Assembly: GCF_038593265.1 (NCBI RefSeq)
Contig: NZ_CP151979.1
Location: 1,874,001 to 1,938,000, forward strand
DNA length: 64,000 nucleotides
Reading direction: 5' to 3'
DNA from: Ureibacillus sp. FSL W7-1570
GTDB lineage: Bacteria > Bacillota > Bacilli > Bacillales_A > Planococcaceae
Shown: piece after piece, positions 17,005 through 27,539 of the stretch
Layout: each line of letters opens with the position of its first letter
Numbering within the stretch: the stretch's first letter is position 1
Made by a program: the position numbers and the translations under genes
Notes under the pieces: model-generated
What the model saw: only the letters and a program-made list of their open reading frames with translations
Databases searched by the model: none
Told to the model about the DNA's origin: nothing

Positions 17005-18600
17005 ATGAACAAACACAAACAAACCAATGAATCAACAATTGAAGAACTGCAAGCGAGAAATGCGGAACTCAAAAAACAAAATGAAGCCTTACAGGCTAAA
17101 ATCAAATGGTTGGAAGAACAATTCCGCCTTAGCCAACATAAAAAATTTGGGGCTTCCAGTGAAAAAACGAATCCGGATCAACTCGAACTTCCTCTTTTTA
17201 ATGAAGCTGAAATCACAGCGGATACAGAAGTGGAAGAACCTACACTTGAAACCATTACTTATAAACGGAAGAAGTCTGTAGGACAACGCGATGCGAAACT
17301 AGAGAACTTGCCGACGGAAACGATTCACTATCGTTTAGCCGAAGAAGAGCAGGTTTGTTTGTGTTGCGGTGGAACCGTACACGAAATGAGTACGGAAATA
17401 CGAAGAGAAATCAAGATTATTCCTGCTCAAGTAAAAGTCGTTGAGCATGTTCAACATATTTACAGTTGCCGTCAATGTGAACGGGAAGGAATCGAGACAC
17501 CGATTGTCACAGCCAAAATGCCAACACCAATTTACCCAAAAAGTTTGGCATCTGCATCGGCTATGGCTTATATCATGAACCAAAAATACGTGGAAGGAAT
17601 GCCTCTTTATCGTCAAGAAAAGCAGTTGGAACGATTCGGTGTGTATTTATCACGCCAAACGCTCGCCAACTGGATGATTTATGGTGCAACCAATTGGCTT
17701 TCCATTCTATATAAACGGATGCATGAGCTATTACTCGAAAACGATATTCTACATGCGGATGAAACTACACTTCAAGTTCTAGCAGAACCTGGACGAAAAG
17801 CGGATTCGAAGTCTTATATGTGGATGTATCGAACAGGACGAGACGTACCGCCAATCATCTTATATGATTATCAAACGACTCGTCACAGTAAACATCCGAA
17901 GGCTTTTCTAAAAGGATTTAAGGGATATCTGCATGTAGATGGATATGCAGGATATCATGAATTAAAGGATGTCGAACTGGTAGGGTGTTGGGCACATGCA
18001 AGGCGAAAATTCGATGAAGCACTGAAGGCATTACCAGCCAATGTGGATAAAACATCATCAACCGCTGCAGAAGGAATTCAATTCTGTAATCAATTATTCC
18101 AGATTGAAAGACAAATCAGTGAAAAATTTGAGAACTGTACTCCCGAACAGCGCAAAGAATACCGTCTTGAACACATTAAACCTGTGTTAGACGCTTTTTT
18201 GGCATGGCTAAAAACAAAACGCCCTCAAGTTCCCCCAAAAAGCAAATTGGGAGAGGCAATTACATATTGTATAAATCAATGGAGTAAGCTCATAGTGTTT
18301 TTAGAAGATGGTCGACTTGAAATCGATAATAATCGTGCGGAACGATCGATTAAACCATTCGTGATGGGCCGGAAGGCATGGCTATTTGCACAATCGATGA
18401 AAGGTGCATCAGCCAGCGCTATTATTTATAGCATTGTCGAAACAGCTAAAGAGAATCAATTAAATCCATTGAACTACTTAACCTATCTTTTCGAACAATT
18501 ACCATTGATAGATCACAATGATGTAGAAGCCATCGATCAACTCCTTCCTTGGTCGAAGACAATTCCAGAAGAATGTCGCGTACCAAATAAAACTAAATAG
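17005..18600 (+). CDS. tnpC: IS66-family transposase TnpC
   Basis: This full-length 531-residue protein carries an N-terminal leucine-rich coiled coil (about residues 8-48). A zinc-binding segment follows ([11 protein letters not shown] and [10 protein letters not shown], four cysteines), then the DDE core: [12 protein letters not shown] (Asp), [12 protein letters not shown] (Asp) and [14 protein letters not shown] (Glu). [13 protein letters not shown] is the family C/H motif. No frameshift is visible, so together with tnpA and tnpB the element looks autonomous. Confidence 0.93.
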   Translation: MNKHKQTNESTIEELQARNAELKKQNEALQAKIKWLEEQFRLSQHKKFGASSEKTNPDQLELPLFNEAEITADTEVEEPTLETITYKRKKSVGQRDAKLENLPTETIHYRLAEEEQVCLCCGGTVHEMSTEIRREIKIIPAQVKVVEHVQHIYSCRQCEREGIETPIVTAKMPTPIYPKSLASASAMAYIMNQKYVEGMPLYRQEKQLERFGVYLSRQTLANWMIYGATNWLSILYKRMHELLLENDILHADETTLQVLAEPGRKADSKSYMWMYRTGRDVPPIILYDYQTTRHSKHPKAFLKGFKGYLHVDGYAGYHELKDVELVGCWAHARRKFDEALKALPANVDKTSSTAAEGIQFCNQLFQIERQISEKFENCTPEQRKEYRLEHIKPVLDAFLAWLKTKRPQVPPKSKLGEAITYCINQWSKLIVFLEDGRLEIDNNRAERSIKPFVMGRKAWLFAQSMKGASASAIIYSIVETAKENQLNPLNYLTYLFEQLPLIDHNDVEAIDQLLPWSKTIPEECRVPNKTK

Positions 18601-18610
18601 AGCATATAAT

Positions 18611-18640
18611 AAACGCCCACGAAAAAACACGTGGGCGTTA
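18611..18640 (+). terminator. Terminator at IS66 right end
   Basis: AACGCCCAC (18611) pairs with GTGGGCGTT (18631-18639), followed by ATTTTACG. It ends tnpC transcription inside the element. Confidence 0.7.
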
Positions 18641-18652
18641 TTTTACGCTTAC

Positions 18653-19102
18653 TTTACTTTAATTTTGATGGGACCAACAGGAGCAGGAAAAACACATTTA
18701 TCCGTTGCATTAGGAATACACGCTGTGGAGAGAGGATACAAAGTATCCTTTGTCTCCATGAATCAGCTTATGTATATTTTAAAAACAAAAGAATATATCA
18801 ATAAATCTAAAATACGCTACAAACGTATTATAGCTTCGGATTTAATTATTATTGATGATGTCATGTACATGACTTACGAGACTCAGGAAGCCAATCTATT
18901 TTTCCAGTTTATCTATGATTTATATGATAAAGCAGCATTCATTCTAACCTCTAATAAAGGGCCAAATGAATGGGGAAAATTTCTTGGTGATCCTACTTTA
19001 ACAACAGCTATACTTGACCGTTTATTACATAGGAGTGAAATTATCACTTTCGATAACGAAACGGATAGCATTCGTATGAAATACAGAAAGGTATTATTTT
19101 AA
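18653..19102 (+). pseudogene. IS21-family IstB fragment, N-terminus removed by IS66
   Basis: The sequence begins at Walker A (MGPTGAGKTHLSVALG) right after the IS66 end and continues through Walker B (LIIIDDVMYMTYET), sensor ILTSNKGPNEW, and TTAILDRLLHRSEIITF. About 100 N-terminal residues are missing. It is closest in pattern to the IstB at 23144-23893 rather than that of elements 1 and 2. Its element end, TGACGGTTACA, lies at 20679-20689 beyond a later ISL3 insertion. Confidence 0.85.
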
Positions 19103-19149
19103 TTCAGCAAACTGTTGAATCTTAATTGTAGAAAACTGTTTAAAATTAT

Positions 19150-20645
19150 GGTTCTTTGTCAAATGGTGTTGGTGAATAAATTTTAGTGACATTATTTGGT
19201 AATATGTAATCGGATGGCTTAGGGGAAATTCGAGGTTCCCCTAAGCTGTTTTTATTTTCGCTAAGTTTTGGGTAATGAATATTCGGTTTCTAAAGTGATA
19301 GAAGGATCGATAACCGAAAGAAATGCGTTTAATCACTTTGATTTTGTTATTAATCCCCTCTAAAATGCCGTTGTTATAATCATATTTCAACGTATTCTCC
19401 ACGTAATTGATGTATTTGTTGATTGTCTTGATGGCGGTTTTCATATAGCTGGAAACGATATTTTGTTTATTCTCTAATGTTTTCTTTAGGAGCTCAAAGT
19501 CTTTGATTTTTATGCAATGTTGCACGTATTGATATAACTCATAGGACGCTTTTAATTCAGAATCTAAATCAATGAGATAGTGGAGAATCTCCACCTCACA
19601 CATATGCTTTTTAAAGCAACGATGATATTTATAGTTCTTATAATCAAGTTTTGTTTGATCTTTCAGAAGGAGCTTCCAGTATTTTTTTAATTTATTGTAA
19701 TTCTTTTTATCCCGATTCATGACGTTGATGCGCGTTTTGTTTAAAGCTCTGCTAAATAGTTGGAGGATATGGAATTTGTCGAGTACGATTTCCGCTTTAG
19801 GGAAAACTTCGTGGATTAAGGAAATATAAGGGCTGTACATATCGATGACAATCGTTTTTACCGCATCTCTCGCCTTCTTGGAATACCGTAAGAAATACTC
19901 TTTGAGGACATGTAATCTCCGGTCCTCCACGATATCCACAATCTCCCCCGTTTCAGAGTCGCAGAAAATAAAGGACATCGCTCCAGCTGCGGATTTCACT
20001 GATTTAAACTCATCAAAACACAAATGCTTTGGAAGGTAGTGAACATTTGGTTGATAATAGCTATAAAAGCTGTCAATGACACGACTGACAGTGGCATGAG
20101 AAACATTATGTTTCATCGCAATATCTTTTTCGGATATTTTATCTTTGGCGTTTAAAGCAATCGCTACTTTAGTATTGTTGGAAATACAACAGTTTTTAGC
20201 CACGACGCTCGTTTTTAAAGTAAACGTGGAATGACAATGTTTACAGAAATAACGCTGTTTACGCAATTTTAAGTAGGTATGAAAACCTGAAATGCTAGGC
20301 ATTTTAATGAGAGACGTTTTAAAACCGTGTTTAATGATTTGAACATCAAAGACATGTCCACAAGCATAACAAGCTTTTGGTTGGTAAGTTAATTGGCCAT
20401 AAAAGACTTTTGATTGGACCCCTTTAATGAGTTCTTCTGCACAAAAATTTTCATCAAATGTGATATTTTTGTCTTTTATATTGAGTAGGTTTCGTATAGA
20501 ATGATGGTGAGACATGTGACACAACTCCTTTGGAAAATGTGTTTTGGCGATTACATTTTACCAGAGTTTTGTCACTGTCTCATTTTTTTTTGTTCAAAAA
20601 AATTGGTGCTGGTTTATACTCACCAACACCAAATATTATAGAGCC
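19150..20645 (-). mobile_element. ISL3-family element with 8-bp target duplication
   Basis: The ends are GGTTCTTTGTCAAATGGTGT (19150) and the complement of GGCTCTATAATATTTGGTGT (ending 20645). AAAATTAT is duplicated at 19142-19149 and 20646-20653, matching the 8-bp duplication of the family. It entered the terminal DNA of the IS21 relic. Confidence 0.92.
19241..20515 (-). CDS. ISL3-family transposase
   Basis: This intact protein has about 424 residues. An N-terminal zinc-finger pair (CYACGHVFDV and YFCKHCHSTF) is followed by an HTH (SEKDIAMKHNVSHATVSRVI). The DDE core follows: LCFDEFKSVKS (Asp), IVIDMYSPYISLI (Asp), LDKFHILQLFSRALN, and YNNGILEGINNKIKVIKR with the catalytic Glu near the C-terminus. 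ATG at 20515 is preferred because AAGGAG lies nine bases before it. The well-preserved gene, inverted repeats and target duplication mark a recent, probably active element. Confidence 0.92.
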   Translation of the reverse strand: MSHHHSIRNLLNIKDKNITFDENFCAEELIKGVQSKVFYGQLTYQPKACYACGHVFDVQIIKHGFKTSLIKMPSISGFHTYLKLRKQRYFCKHCHSTFTLKTSVVAKNCCISNNTKVAIALNAKDKISEKDIAMKHNVSHATVSRVIDSFYSYYQPNVHYLPKHLCFDEFKSVKSAAGAMSFIFCDSETGEIVDIVEDRRLHVLKEYFLRYSKKARDAVKTIVIDMYSPYISLIHEVFPKAEIVLDKFHILQLFSRALNKTRINVMNRDKKNYNKLKKYWKLLLKDQTKLDYKNYKYHRCFKKHMCEVEILHYLIDLDSELKASYELYQYVQHCIKIKDFELLKKTLENKQNIVSSYMKTAIKTINKYINYVENTLKYDYNNGILEGINNKIKVIKRISFGYRSFYHFRNRIFITQNLAKIKTA

Positions 20646-20653
20646 AAAATTAT

Positions 20654-20894
20654 TTGTGGAAAATTGTTTAATTCTACTTGACGGTTACAAGGAAACTATC
20701 AATCTACGAAAATCTATAAGAAATATACTTACAAAGTGTATGTCGAATAATAGCAAATGTAAAATAAGCAAAAATAAAAGTTTGAAGGAAAAGATTTCCT
20801 TCCAAGCTAATTTTTATTTGGAAAAGTCATATTATAAAATACTGAAAAAACTATTTTATAGCTTTATTATGTTATAGTATTTTATTTGATTATT
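20654..20894. other. IS21 relic end and AT-rich DNA without a gene
   Basis: The first 36 bases are the continuation of the IS21 relic end (TGACGGTTACA finishing at 20689). The rest is AT-rich, and I see no convincing gene in it. Confidence 0.5.
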
Positions 20895-21068
20895 TTATAT
20901 TTTTTTATAAAGTATACTTACAATTAAAATAGCTATGCAGCCAATAAAAATTAGAAAAGAAAAAATAATAGTTAGAGTGTCTCCTCCCCAATTAGCAAAT
21001 ATTATATATAGTTGAATTAATGCCAGCAGAATAAAAGCTAAATTAGAAGGAATCACGGGCTTTCTCAT
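20895..21068 (-). CDS. 57-residue two-helix membrane peptide, unknown function
   Basis: The ATG at 21068 is preceded by GAGGAGGATAAA, a near-ideal ribosome-binding site. The product is MRKPVIPSNLAFILLALIQL..., with two hydrophobic segments (about residues 9-25 and 32-53) split by NWGGDT, and ends in LYKKI. Such small proteins in Bacillaceae are often toxin/immunity or transporter partners. It lies downstream of the point where an IS21 truncated an ABC-2 permease gene (same strand), so the two may once have been neighbours. I do not recognise the family. Confidence 0.55.
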   Translation of the reverse strand: MRKPVIPSNLAFILLALIQLYIIFANWGGDTLTIIFSFLIFIGCIAILIVSILYKKI

Positions 21069-21291
21069 TTTATCCTCCTCATCTTAAGTACATGCCCTAA
21101 TAATATTCGCTATGCCAAAAAAGTCTAAAAATGCATTACGAAGATCACTTGGTATGTTCTATAACTCCAACTTTTTAACAGTTTATATAGATCATAAATT
21201 TTTTGTACAGTTTTTTCAATACCACCAGGTGTATTTTGCAATAGAAAAGTGCAGAGAAATGCAATTAAAAATGCAGAGGTTTGCCACCCAT

Positions 21292-22017
21292 TTAATTCCT
21301 TTTCGACAATGCGTGGGACAGTCTATAGCTCTCGCCATGAAAAGAGATGATATGGGCGTGATGAATTAGCCTGTCCACTAACGCTGCTGTTAAACGAGAA
21401 TCTGTAAAGATCCGGTTCCATTGACTAAATTCTAAGTTAGATGTAATAATTACGCTTTTCTGTTCATAAAACTCCGATATAATTTGGAATAATAATTCAG
21501 CTCCTTCTTTACTAAATGGTAAGTATCCCATTTCATCTAAAATGACCAAATCAACCTTCTCCATCCGTTTTCTAAATGCTGATAAACGGTTGTTACGTAA
21601 AGCTTGCTCTAATTCCTCAACTAGGTGGGCAACACGGTAAAAACGAACCTCATAACCTAGTTCACAAGCTTTTTTCCCTAGTCCTGTGGCTAAATGAGTC
21701 TTCCCTGTCCCGGGTGAACCAACTAAAACTACATTTTCTCGATTCTCAATAAATTGTAGGCTACACAAATCCTCTTTGGTTAAGTGAGGAGGGAACCGAA
21801 GTTGTTCGGTCCACTCGTAATCATGTAAACTCTTTTTATCTAAGAACTTCGCCTTTTTTATCAAGCGGATTGCTCTCGCTTTTTCTCTTAATCTTATTTC
21901 CTCCTTAAGTAGCCCATATAAGAATTGTTTCGGAGTTTCAAACGGTATTTGCTCGTATACATCCGCAACATAAGCTAACCTCAATGACTTACACAATTCT
22001 TTAATGTCCTGTTTCAA
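21292..22017 (-). CDS. istB: IS21-family ATPase IstB (element 2)
   Basis: This intact 241-residue AAA+ ATPase has Walker A VVLVGSPGTGKTHLATGLG, Walker B DLVILDEMGYLPF and sensor VIITSNLEFSQW. It starts four bases inside the end of istA (ATGA overlap), giving translational coupling. It is close to the IstB of element 1 but clearly diverged at DNA level. Its partner istA is interrupted, so this ATPase probably lacks its own transposase. Confidence 0.9.
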   Translation of the reverse strand: MKQDIKELCKSLRLAYVADVYEQIPFETPKQFLYGLLKEEIRLREKARAIRLIKKAKFLDKKSLHDYEWTEQLRFPPHLTKEDLCSLQFIENRENVVLVGSPGTGKTHLATGLGKKACELGYEVRFYRVAHLVEELEQALRNNRLSAFRKRMEKVDLVILDEMGYLPFSKEGAELLFQIISEFYEQKSVIITSNLEFSQWNRIFTDSRLTAALVDRLIHHAHIISFHGESYRLSHALSKRN

Positions 22018-23087
22018 TTGACAGCCTCCTCTCTAGGAGCTAATGAATCGTATTTACTCCAGTCCACTTCATAAGGATTATTATCACTAGGTAGCTTATC
22101 CTGTGCAATTAATTCATAGAACTCTTCATTAATCTTCTTCATGTCATGAGAAACTAATAAACTAGCTAGAGCTTCTAATCGTTTTCGTCGAATAATTAAA
22201 TTATCTACCAACAAAAATTCTTTAATTCTTCCCGGTAAATACTTATTATAGCGCGAATATTCTACAACCCTTGGTTTATGAATCCATGTTTTAATTATTG
22301 AAAGCCATGGTAATGCTTTTCGCTTTTTCATATATGGCCGATAGTCATCCAATAATATCTCCCCATTAGGTGAAACAATCTTTAATTGATCCCATGTTAA
22401 TATCATTTGTAATTGACTATAGTTGCCACCCTTAGGGACATGAACCAACGTCTGATCCACTTTCACTTCATTATATTTGTTTACTTTAACAAGATGCTCT
22501 TTAAATACAGGATAGGGCTTTTCCGGTAATGCTAGAAGATAATCCCGTTCTTCCTGCCATAAGTCCTCAATACGTACGTTTTTGGCATAATGAATTCTAT
22601 TTCTGTCCGCCTCTAATTTATGAAATAATTGATTAGTTAAACCCTCATAGCTGTCCATTATTGGAGCTGAAGTAAAAAAGTTATAGCGTATATATCCAAC
22701 TTTATTCTCAACATTTCCTTTTTCATGGCCACTTCTTGGATTGCATACCTGCACATCAAAGCCATAATAATTCTGAAATTGAACAAATTCATCAGTTAAT
22801 TGTGCTTCTTCATTTTTTGTCCTTTTTTTCTTCACAGCGGGGGTCAAATTATCGATTCTTATCCTTTTAGGTACTCCCCCAACCTGTTTAAAAAGAATAT
22901 TGAGACCATGTAAGAAGCATTCTTGATTTTCAGCTGGTAACGGTACTGCAAATCCAGCATTACTATGAGGAAACGTCATAACTAAAGCATGAATATCCAC
23001 AATTTCTCCATCTTGTACAGCTTCCATTACTCCAAAGTCTACTTGAGCTTCACCCGGAGGATGTTCTAATCTTTCATACCCTTTATC
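22014..23087 (-). pseudogene. IS21 IstA (element 2), C-terminal part cut off by a nested IS21
   Basis: Codons from DKGYERLEHPPGEAQVDFG to the stop are intact, including the three catalytic regions (QVDFGVM, RIRIDNLTPAV, GHEKGNVENKVGYIR). At 23087 the frame passes into the nested element, which supplies the artificial start MGLTFT. The missing N-terminal 120 or so codons are at 25548-25898. The uninterrupted sequence is preserved at 43285-44360 and shows exactly where the insertion occurred. Confidence 0.9.
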
Positions 23088-23143
23088 TGTAAACGTCAAC
23101 CCCAAATGAACAATTTTTGCTCATTTCGGATGAACACTTTTTG

Positions 23144-23893
23144 CTAAGAAAAAATTGTTTCTTGATGTTTTAATCGGTAACTTTCGTTGTTCATATGAAT
23201 CACTTCAACTCGATGTAACAGACGGTCAAGTATTGCAGTCATCATCCCTGGATTATCTACGAGTTCTATCCATTGTTCTGGGCTTCGATTGGATGTTAAA
23301 ATTAACGAACTTCGTTCATATAATTGATGAATAAGCTGGAAGAACAATGTGCCTTCTCGTTGATCCATTGCCATATACATGACATCATCAATTATCACAA
23401 GATCTGATGCACGCAGTCTCTTTAACTGAGTTTTTGACTTATTGACATATTCTTCTGTTTTTAATAGCTGAATTAATTCCCCCATGGTCACAAAATACAC
23501 TTGAAAGCCTTTTTGAATCGCTTCAATTCCAAGGCCAACGGATAATAAAGTTTTTCCCGCTCCAGGTGGTCCAAGTAATATTAAGTTGTATGCTTGTTCT
23601 AACCATTGAAATTCACGTAATTGCCTTAATTGCCGCTCTGTAATGGCTGTTTGCTCATCTATATTAAACATACTTAAAGGTTTATAGAACGGGAAACGAG
23701 CCCAATTCATTCGTCTTTCAATACTTTTCTCCTCACGTCTTTTTAGTTCATACGTAGTTATCTGTTCTAAGAACTCTAAATATGTCCAAGATGATTGCTC
23801 TGCTTTCCGAAGGAGCTCTGGGAGCTCCTCCGCTGTTTCGGATAATCTCAATTGTTTAAAGGCTTGTTGAATTTCTGGAACACTTTTATTCAT
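23144..23893 (-). CDS. istB: IS21-family ATPase IstB (element 3)
   Basis: This intact 249-residue ATPase belongs to a different IS21 subgroup from elements 1 and 2. It has Walker A LILLGPPGAGKTLLSVGLG, Walker B DLVIIDDVMYMAMDQ and sensor LILTSNRSPEQW. It overlaps the istA stop by eight bases. It resembles the relic at 18653-19102, which has the same DDVMYM and ILDRLLHR motifs. Confidence 0.9.
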   Translation of the reverse strand: MNKSVPEIQQAFKQLRLSETAEELPELLRKAEQSSWTYLEFLEQITTYELKRREEKSIERRMNWARFPFYKPLSMFNIDEQTAITERQLRQLREFQWLEQAYNLILLGPPGAGKTLLSVGLGIEAIQKGFQVYFVTMGELIQLLKTEEYVNKSKTQLKRLRASDLVIIDDVMYMAMDQREGTLFFQLIHQLYERSSLILTSNRSPEQWIELVDNPGMMTAILDRLLHRVEVIHMNNESYRLKHQETIFS

Positions 23894-25430
23894 TTGTTTT
23901 TCCTCCCATTCTTTGAATGTATGTATTGAAATCCCTTGTTTCTACAGCTATCGAAGAAACAAGTTTAGTAGAATTGACCTGTATTTCAAGAATGGGATTA
24001 GATTCTTGTAGCTTTAAGTAATTTACGACATCTTGAAAAGCATTTGCACTATACAGTTTTTCACGGATACATTTCTCTAACGCCATTGGAATCCAATGAG
24101 GATCATTTTCGGCAACCCTTTGTAAAATGAGTAATTGATCACGGCGATAGCGCTTATATCTCTGGCAGATTTCATCAATATATTGTCTCGATGCTTCTCC
24201 AGTAGGAAATAAATGAAGCACTCTTTGTTTAAGCATATCAAGCGATTCTGTATGATCTCGTGCATGATTCGTATTTTTAATTAGCTTTCCTTTTTCTAAA
24301 CTTATCGTGTGCTTGGCAAGTATTTCGCCAGTTGTAGGTTCTATGATGATTAATTTTTCATTATTGATTTGCAGATTCACTGTAGGGCATTTCGTATATG
24401 TGCCGATAGGTACTGAATAGCGATTCGATTTGTAACGAATCGTGTTGTCCTTATTCACATTCCTTGTTATAATTTCAATAGGGTTGCTTTCTGTTAAAGA
24501 AAGCGGTGAGGAGATCTTTCGTAAGTGTTTCTTTTCCAGTTGATACACTTCGTAAGGTCTCTTTTTTATTGTTTGATGCACTTTATAGTTCCCAGTACGT
24601 TCTAGCCAATTCCAGGCTTTTTCATTCCAATCTCCGATTGTTGAGAAGATACGATGTGCTGCGAAATTATACTTGATATATTTCACAACGTTCTCAATTT
24701 TTCCTTTCGATTGGGGATCTGCTTTTCGACATAGGTAAATCTGAAATTTACGTTCGTTCACATATGCCTGAAATTTCTTTGTTAAGATAAGATCTCCAGC
24801 ATTTTCGCTTACCGCAATAAGATTGTCTTGATCATAAACAATTTCTTCAGTCATTCCCCCAAAATATCTAAAGGCATTTTCGTGACAACGAATGGTGTCT
24901 TTCGTTGTAAAGGGGCGGTCTTGCCATTCCATATACTTTTGTCGAGAGTGAGATAATACAAAGGCAATAAAATAAAGTTTGATGTCCTTATTATCTATTG
25001 TTTTCTGAATGGTTTGTCCCCAGTCTACTTGCATTTGTTTTCCTGGTGGTAATTCATCAACAGCTTCATGTTCTCGGGGTCCATCCGTTTTTTCAATTTG
25101 ATAAATTTCTCTCATCTCTTTGACATACCGACGAACTGTACTTTCTCCAACTTGTAAGTCAGGAAACTTTTCTTGAAGCCAGTCCAAAATTTGTGCTCCA
25201 CTCATGCTTGGATTTTCTTGTAACCATGTCACAATCCAATCCCGATAGGGATCTAACTTTTTCTTTCGCTCAATCGTGCCAAACTCCTCCACCGCTTCTT
25301 CAAATGTCATATTTAAATACTTATAAACTGTATTACGTGAGATTTTCAATTTCCTTGCGATTTGTGAAATTCGCAATCTTTTAGTACGTAATTGATGGAT
25401 TTCAATATATAACACAAGCTTCTCCTCCAC
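23886..25430 (-). CDS. istA: IS21-family transposase IstA (element 3)
   Basis: This 514-residue transposase starts at GTG 25430, chosen because GGAGG lies eight bases before it; an upstream in-frame TTG has no ribosome-binding site. N-terminal HTH parts are RISQIARKLKISRNTVYKYL and MSGAQILDWLQEKFP. The catalytic core follows: GKQMQVDWGQT (Asp), EIVYDQDNLIAV (Asp) and PQSKGKIENVVKYIKYN (Glu). The gene is intact, and the clean duplication implies recent activity. Confidence 0.92.
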   Translation of the reverse strand: MEEKLVLYIEIHQLRTKRLRISQIARKLKISRNTVYKYLNMTFEEAVEEFGTIERKKKLDPYRDWIVTWLQENPSMSGAQILDWLQEKFPDLQVGESTVRRYVKEMREIYQIEKTDGPREHEAVDELPPGKQMQVDWGQTIQKTIDNKDIKLYFIAFVLSHSRQKYMEWQDRPFTTKDTIRCHENAFRYFGGMTEEIVYDQDNLIAVSENAGDLILTKKFQAYVNERKFQIYLCRKADPQSKGKIENVVKYIKYNFAAHRIFSTIGDWNEKAWNWLERTGNYKVHQTIKKRPYEVYQLEKKHLRKISSPLSLTESNPIEIITRNVNKDNTIRYKSNRYSVPIGTYTKCPTVNLQINNEKLIIIEPTTGEILAKHTISLEKGKLIKNTNHARDHTESLDMLKQRVLHLFPTGEASRQYIDEICQRYKRYRRDQLLILQRVAENDPHWIPMALEKCIREKLYSANAFQDVVNYLKLQESNPILEIQVNSTKLVSSIAVETRDFNTYIQRMGGKTNE

Positions 25431-25547
25431 TAGTACAACCTCCAATAAACTTAATAAACTAGTTTATTAGAAGTGTATTTGATAGTGAAAAAGTGTTCAA
25501 TCCAAATGAGCGAAATCTGTTGATTTTATTTTATCGTTTACATTATC

Positions 25548-25898
25548 CTTTTCTTCTTGGTGAGTATTCATCCATTCAGAGATAAAGTAACAAACAGTAC
25601 GATAAGAACCTTGGAAACCCATTTCCTTTAGTTCTTCAAATATTTGTTTCTTTGTTCTTCTTAATTTTTTCCTTAACTTTAAATCCTCAAAAAGCCAATC
25701 TGAAACAATTACTCCCCACTTTTCCTCATACATCATCCCTTTCTTTTTAAATGATTTCTGTTTAGGGAGTTGATCTTCATCCGCATACTTCTTAGCTGTT
25801 CGCCAATTAATTCCCATTGTTCTTTGTATTTCTGAAATAGATAAACCTTTGTTATTTCTTAAATGTTTGATACAATTAATATCAGACATTGCTAGCAT
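25548..25898 (-). pseudogene. IS21 IstA (element 2), N-terminal part
   Basis: This encodes the N-terminal HTH region of IstA (GLSISEIQRTMGINWRTAKKY) up to NTHQEEKD, then passes into the nested element and stops artificially at 25497. GGAGGTAAG precedes the ATG at 25898. It is identical over this stretch to the copy ending at 44360. Confidence 0.88.
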
Positions 25899-26051
25899 CC
25901 TTTCTTACCTCCACTACCAATTGCTTGACACAATTACTGTAGTGGGACTTGGGGTGACTGGCAAGTCTTTTTTTGTTTATGCACAAAAATTTAGTGCAGG
26001 ACTCTGCATTTTTCCTTTGCAAAGCTCTGCACTTTTATTTTGCCATACACA

Positions 26052-27539
26052 AACATCTTCAATATGTTCCCAATCCAGACGCGGATACAAAAACGTTCCA
26101 ATAATTTGAGCACTGCTGATGATAATAGCGGTAGTATTTACAAGGACAAATATCATAATGACAGTACTTAGCTTCAGATGAAAAAACGATACAACACATA
26201 TAAATAAAACGTTCATGACGATCAAAATAGGAATAACATGTAAAATCGCCTTGCTTACGATTAACTGGTTCAAAGAAGAGCCTGACCCTTTATATAAAAG
26301 CAAGTTCTCCCTTTCAGCATCAGCTGATGTAATCCCTAATAATCCGTCTCCTAAAAACGAGACATTTAATGAAACTGCAAAGATGATCGGATATATTACG
26401 AAAAGAGCCGGGAATTCAAACCAATTTTGCATCATTCCTAACCCGAACAATATTCCGATTTCGGAAGCCAGCATATAGATAGATAAATAAAACCTCTTTT
26501 TTATTAAAAAATTCGCTCGAGTGAAAGCGATGAAATCTTTTTTCATAACCGCCAAAACTTTCCTTGATAAAAGCTTTTTTAGTTTTCTATCAATAAAGTT
26601 ATGAAAAGATCTGTTTTTTATTATGTTGACATTTGTTTTTTCATTGGAAAGCTGCGAAATATCTTTTACGTCTAAATACTTATTTACAATAAGATACGAA
26701 ATATAAATTAGAATGATTCCAATAATCAGCAACAACGGTTGATAATAGAGAAAGTATTCTACTTCCATTAGTGTATTAAATAACCAATTAGTAGGCAGCA
26801 CATAACCAGTCAAAATCACATCAAGATTGAATCTAGAAATAGAATGAATGATTGATTCTATAAAGTTTTCCTCATAAAAGTAGCTAAAGCCTAACCAGCC
26901 AAATACAGTCGTAGACAGAAATGATAGCAGCATAACAAAAACAAAAGAAAGTGCACTTTTCACAGCTGACTGAAAAACAACATGCAAAAACTTTGAATAT
27001 ATTATGTATAATCCTGAAGAATAAAAACTGATGACCCCAATTAAAAAAAGAACATAAAATGGAAAAGATACAAATAACAATAGCCTAGAAGTTATTGATT
27101 CTTCTGCAAAATTTAAAACGTAGAACAGGATTGGATATAAAAAGAAAAGAGTCGAAAACAGTGACTTGAAAATGATTTGCGTAAAAAATCTTACCAATAA
27201 TATATCATTTGGATCTGTTTTCACGGAGTATAGTAAGAGAAAATCTTCCGGATAGACAAACCTTTGCAAAATATCATGAGAAGAACGAAGATTGTTGATT
27301 AAATTCCATAATACTAGCAAATTGACTAACAAAACAGCTGCTTGAGAAAAATAAGGAATGATTAGTTCTACTAAATGATATAGGATAAAATTGTATACTC
27401 CAAAAATGAAAACAAATAAAACTAGTAATATTTTTTGATTCAATAAATTTTCCCCAAACGGAAAGAAAAAAAGAAATCTATTGACATAGCGCCTAAAATT
27501 TAACTTGAAATTCGAATAAAATAGATTAGACTTTAACAT
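26052..27539 (-). pseudogene. ABC-2-type transporter permease, 3' end cut by IS21
   Basis: About 495 native residues remain, up to FLYPRLDWEHIEDV. The following residues down to 25977 are IS21 DNA. The protein has roughly ten hydrophobic segments arranged as two similar halves, with a cytoplasmic linker (KDISQLSNEKTNVNIIKNRS) between them and AFTRANFLIKKRFYLSIY opening the second half. This layout fits the large ABC-2 permeases of peptide or antibiotic exporters. A partner ATPase is not in the window; it would be expected nearby on the lost side. CAGGGGG lies before the ATG at 27539. Whether the truncated protein still folds is unknown. The substrate cannot be told from sequence. Confidence 0.7.

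Larger units (their letters stand above)
16196..18652 (+). mobile_element. IS66-family element, complete
   Basis: The terminal GTAAGCG (16196) and CGCTTAC (ending 18652) flank the three canonical genes tnpA, tnpB and tnpC. No matching 8-bp duplication is visible: the left flank is TTTTAAAA and the right flank TTTACTTT. This suggests a rearrangement at one side. Confidence 0.85.
23088..25542 (-). mobile_element. IS21-family element 3, nested in element 2 with TTATC duplication
   Basis: TGTAAACG at 23088 and CGTTTACA ending 25542 form the tips. TTATC is duplicated at 23083-23087 and 25543-25547. The undisturbed target is visible at 44000-44015. It contains its own complete istA and istB. Confidence 0.93.
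21230..26051 (-). mobile_element. IS21-family element 2, split by IS21 element 3
   Basis: The ends are TGTATTTTGCAATAGAAAAG (21230) and the complement of TGTGTATGGCAAAATAAAAG (ending 26051). Each is followed by repeated GTGCAGAG motifs, the multiple terminal repeats usual in IS21. The outer flanks (CCACCAGG and AACATCTT) do not match, so DNA on one side has been deleted or exchanged. Confidence 0.8.

Noticed and set aside
20530-20877. 115-codon plus-strand frame over the ISL3 end
   Set aside because: It crosses the ISL3 boundary and the IS21 relic end, so it cannot be a native gene.
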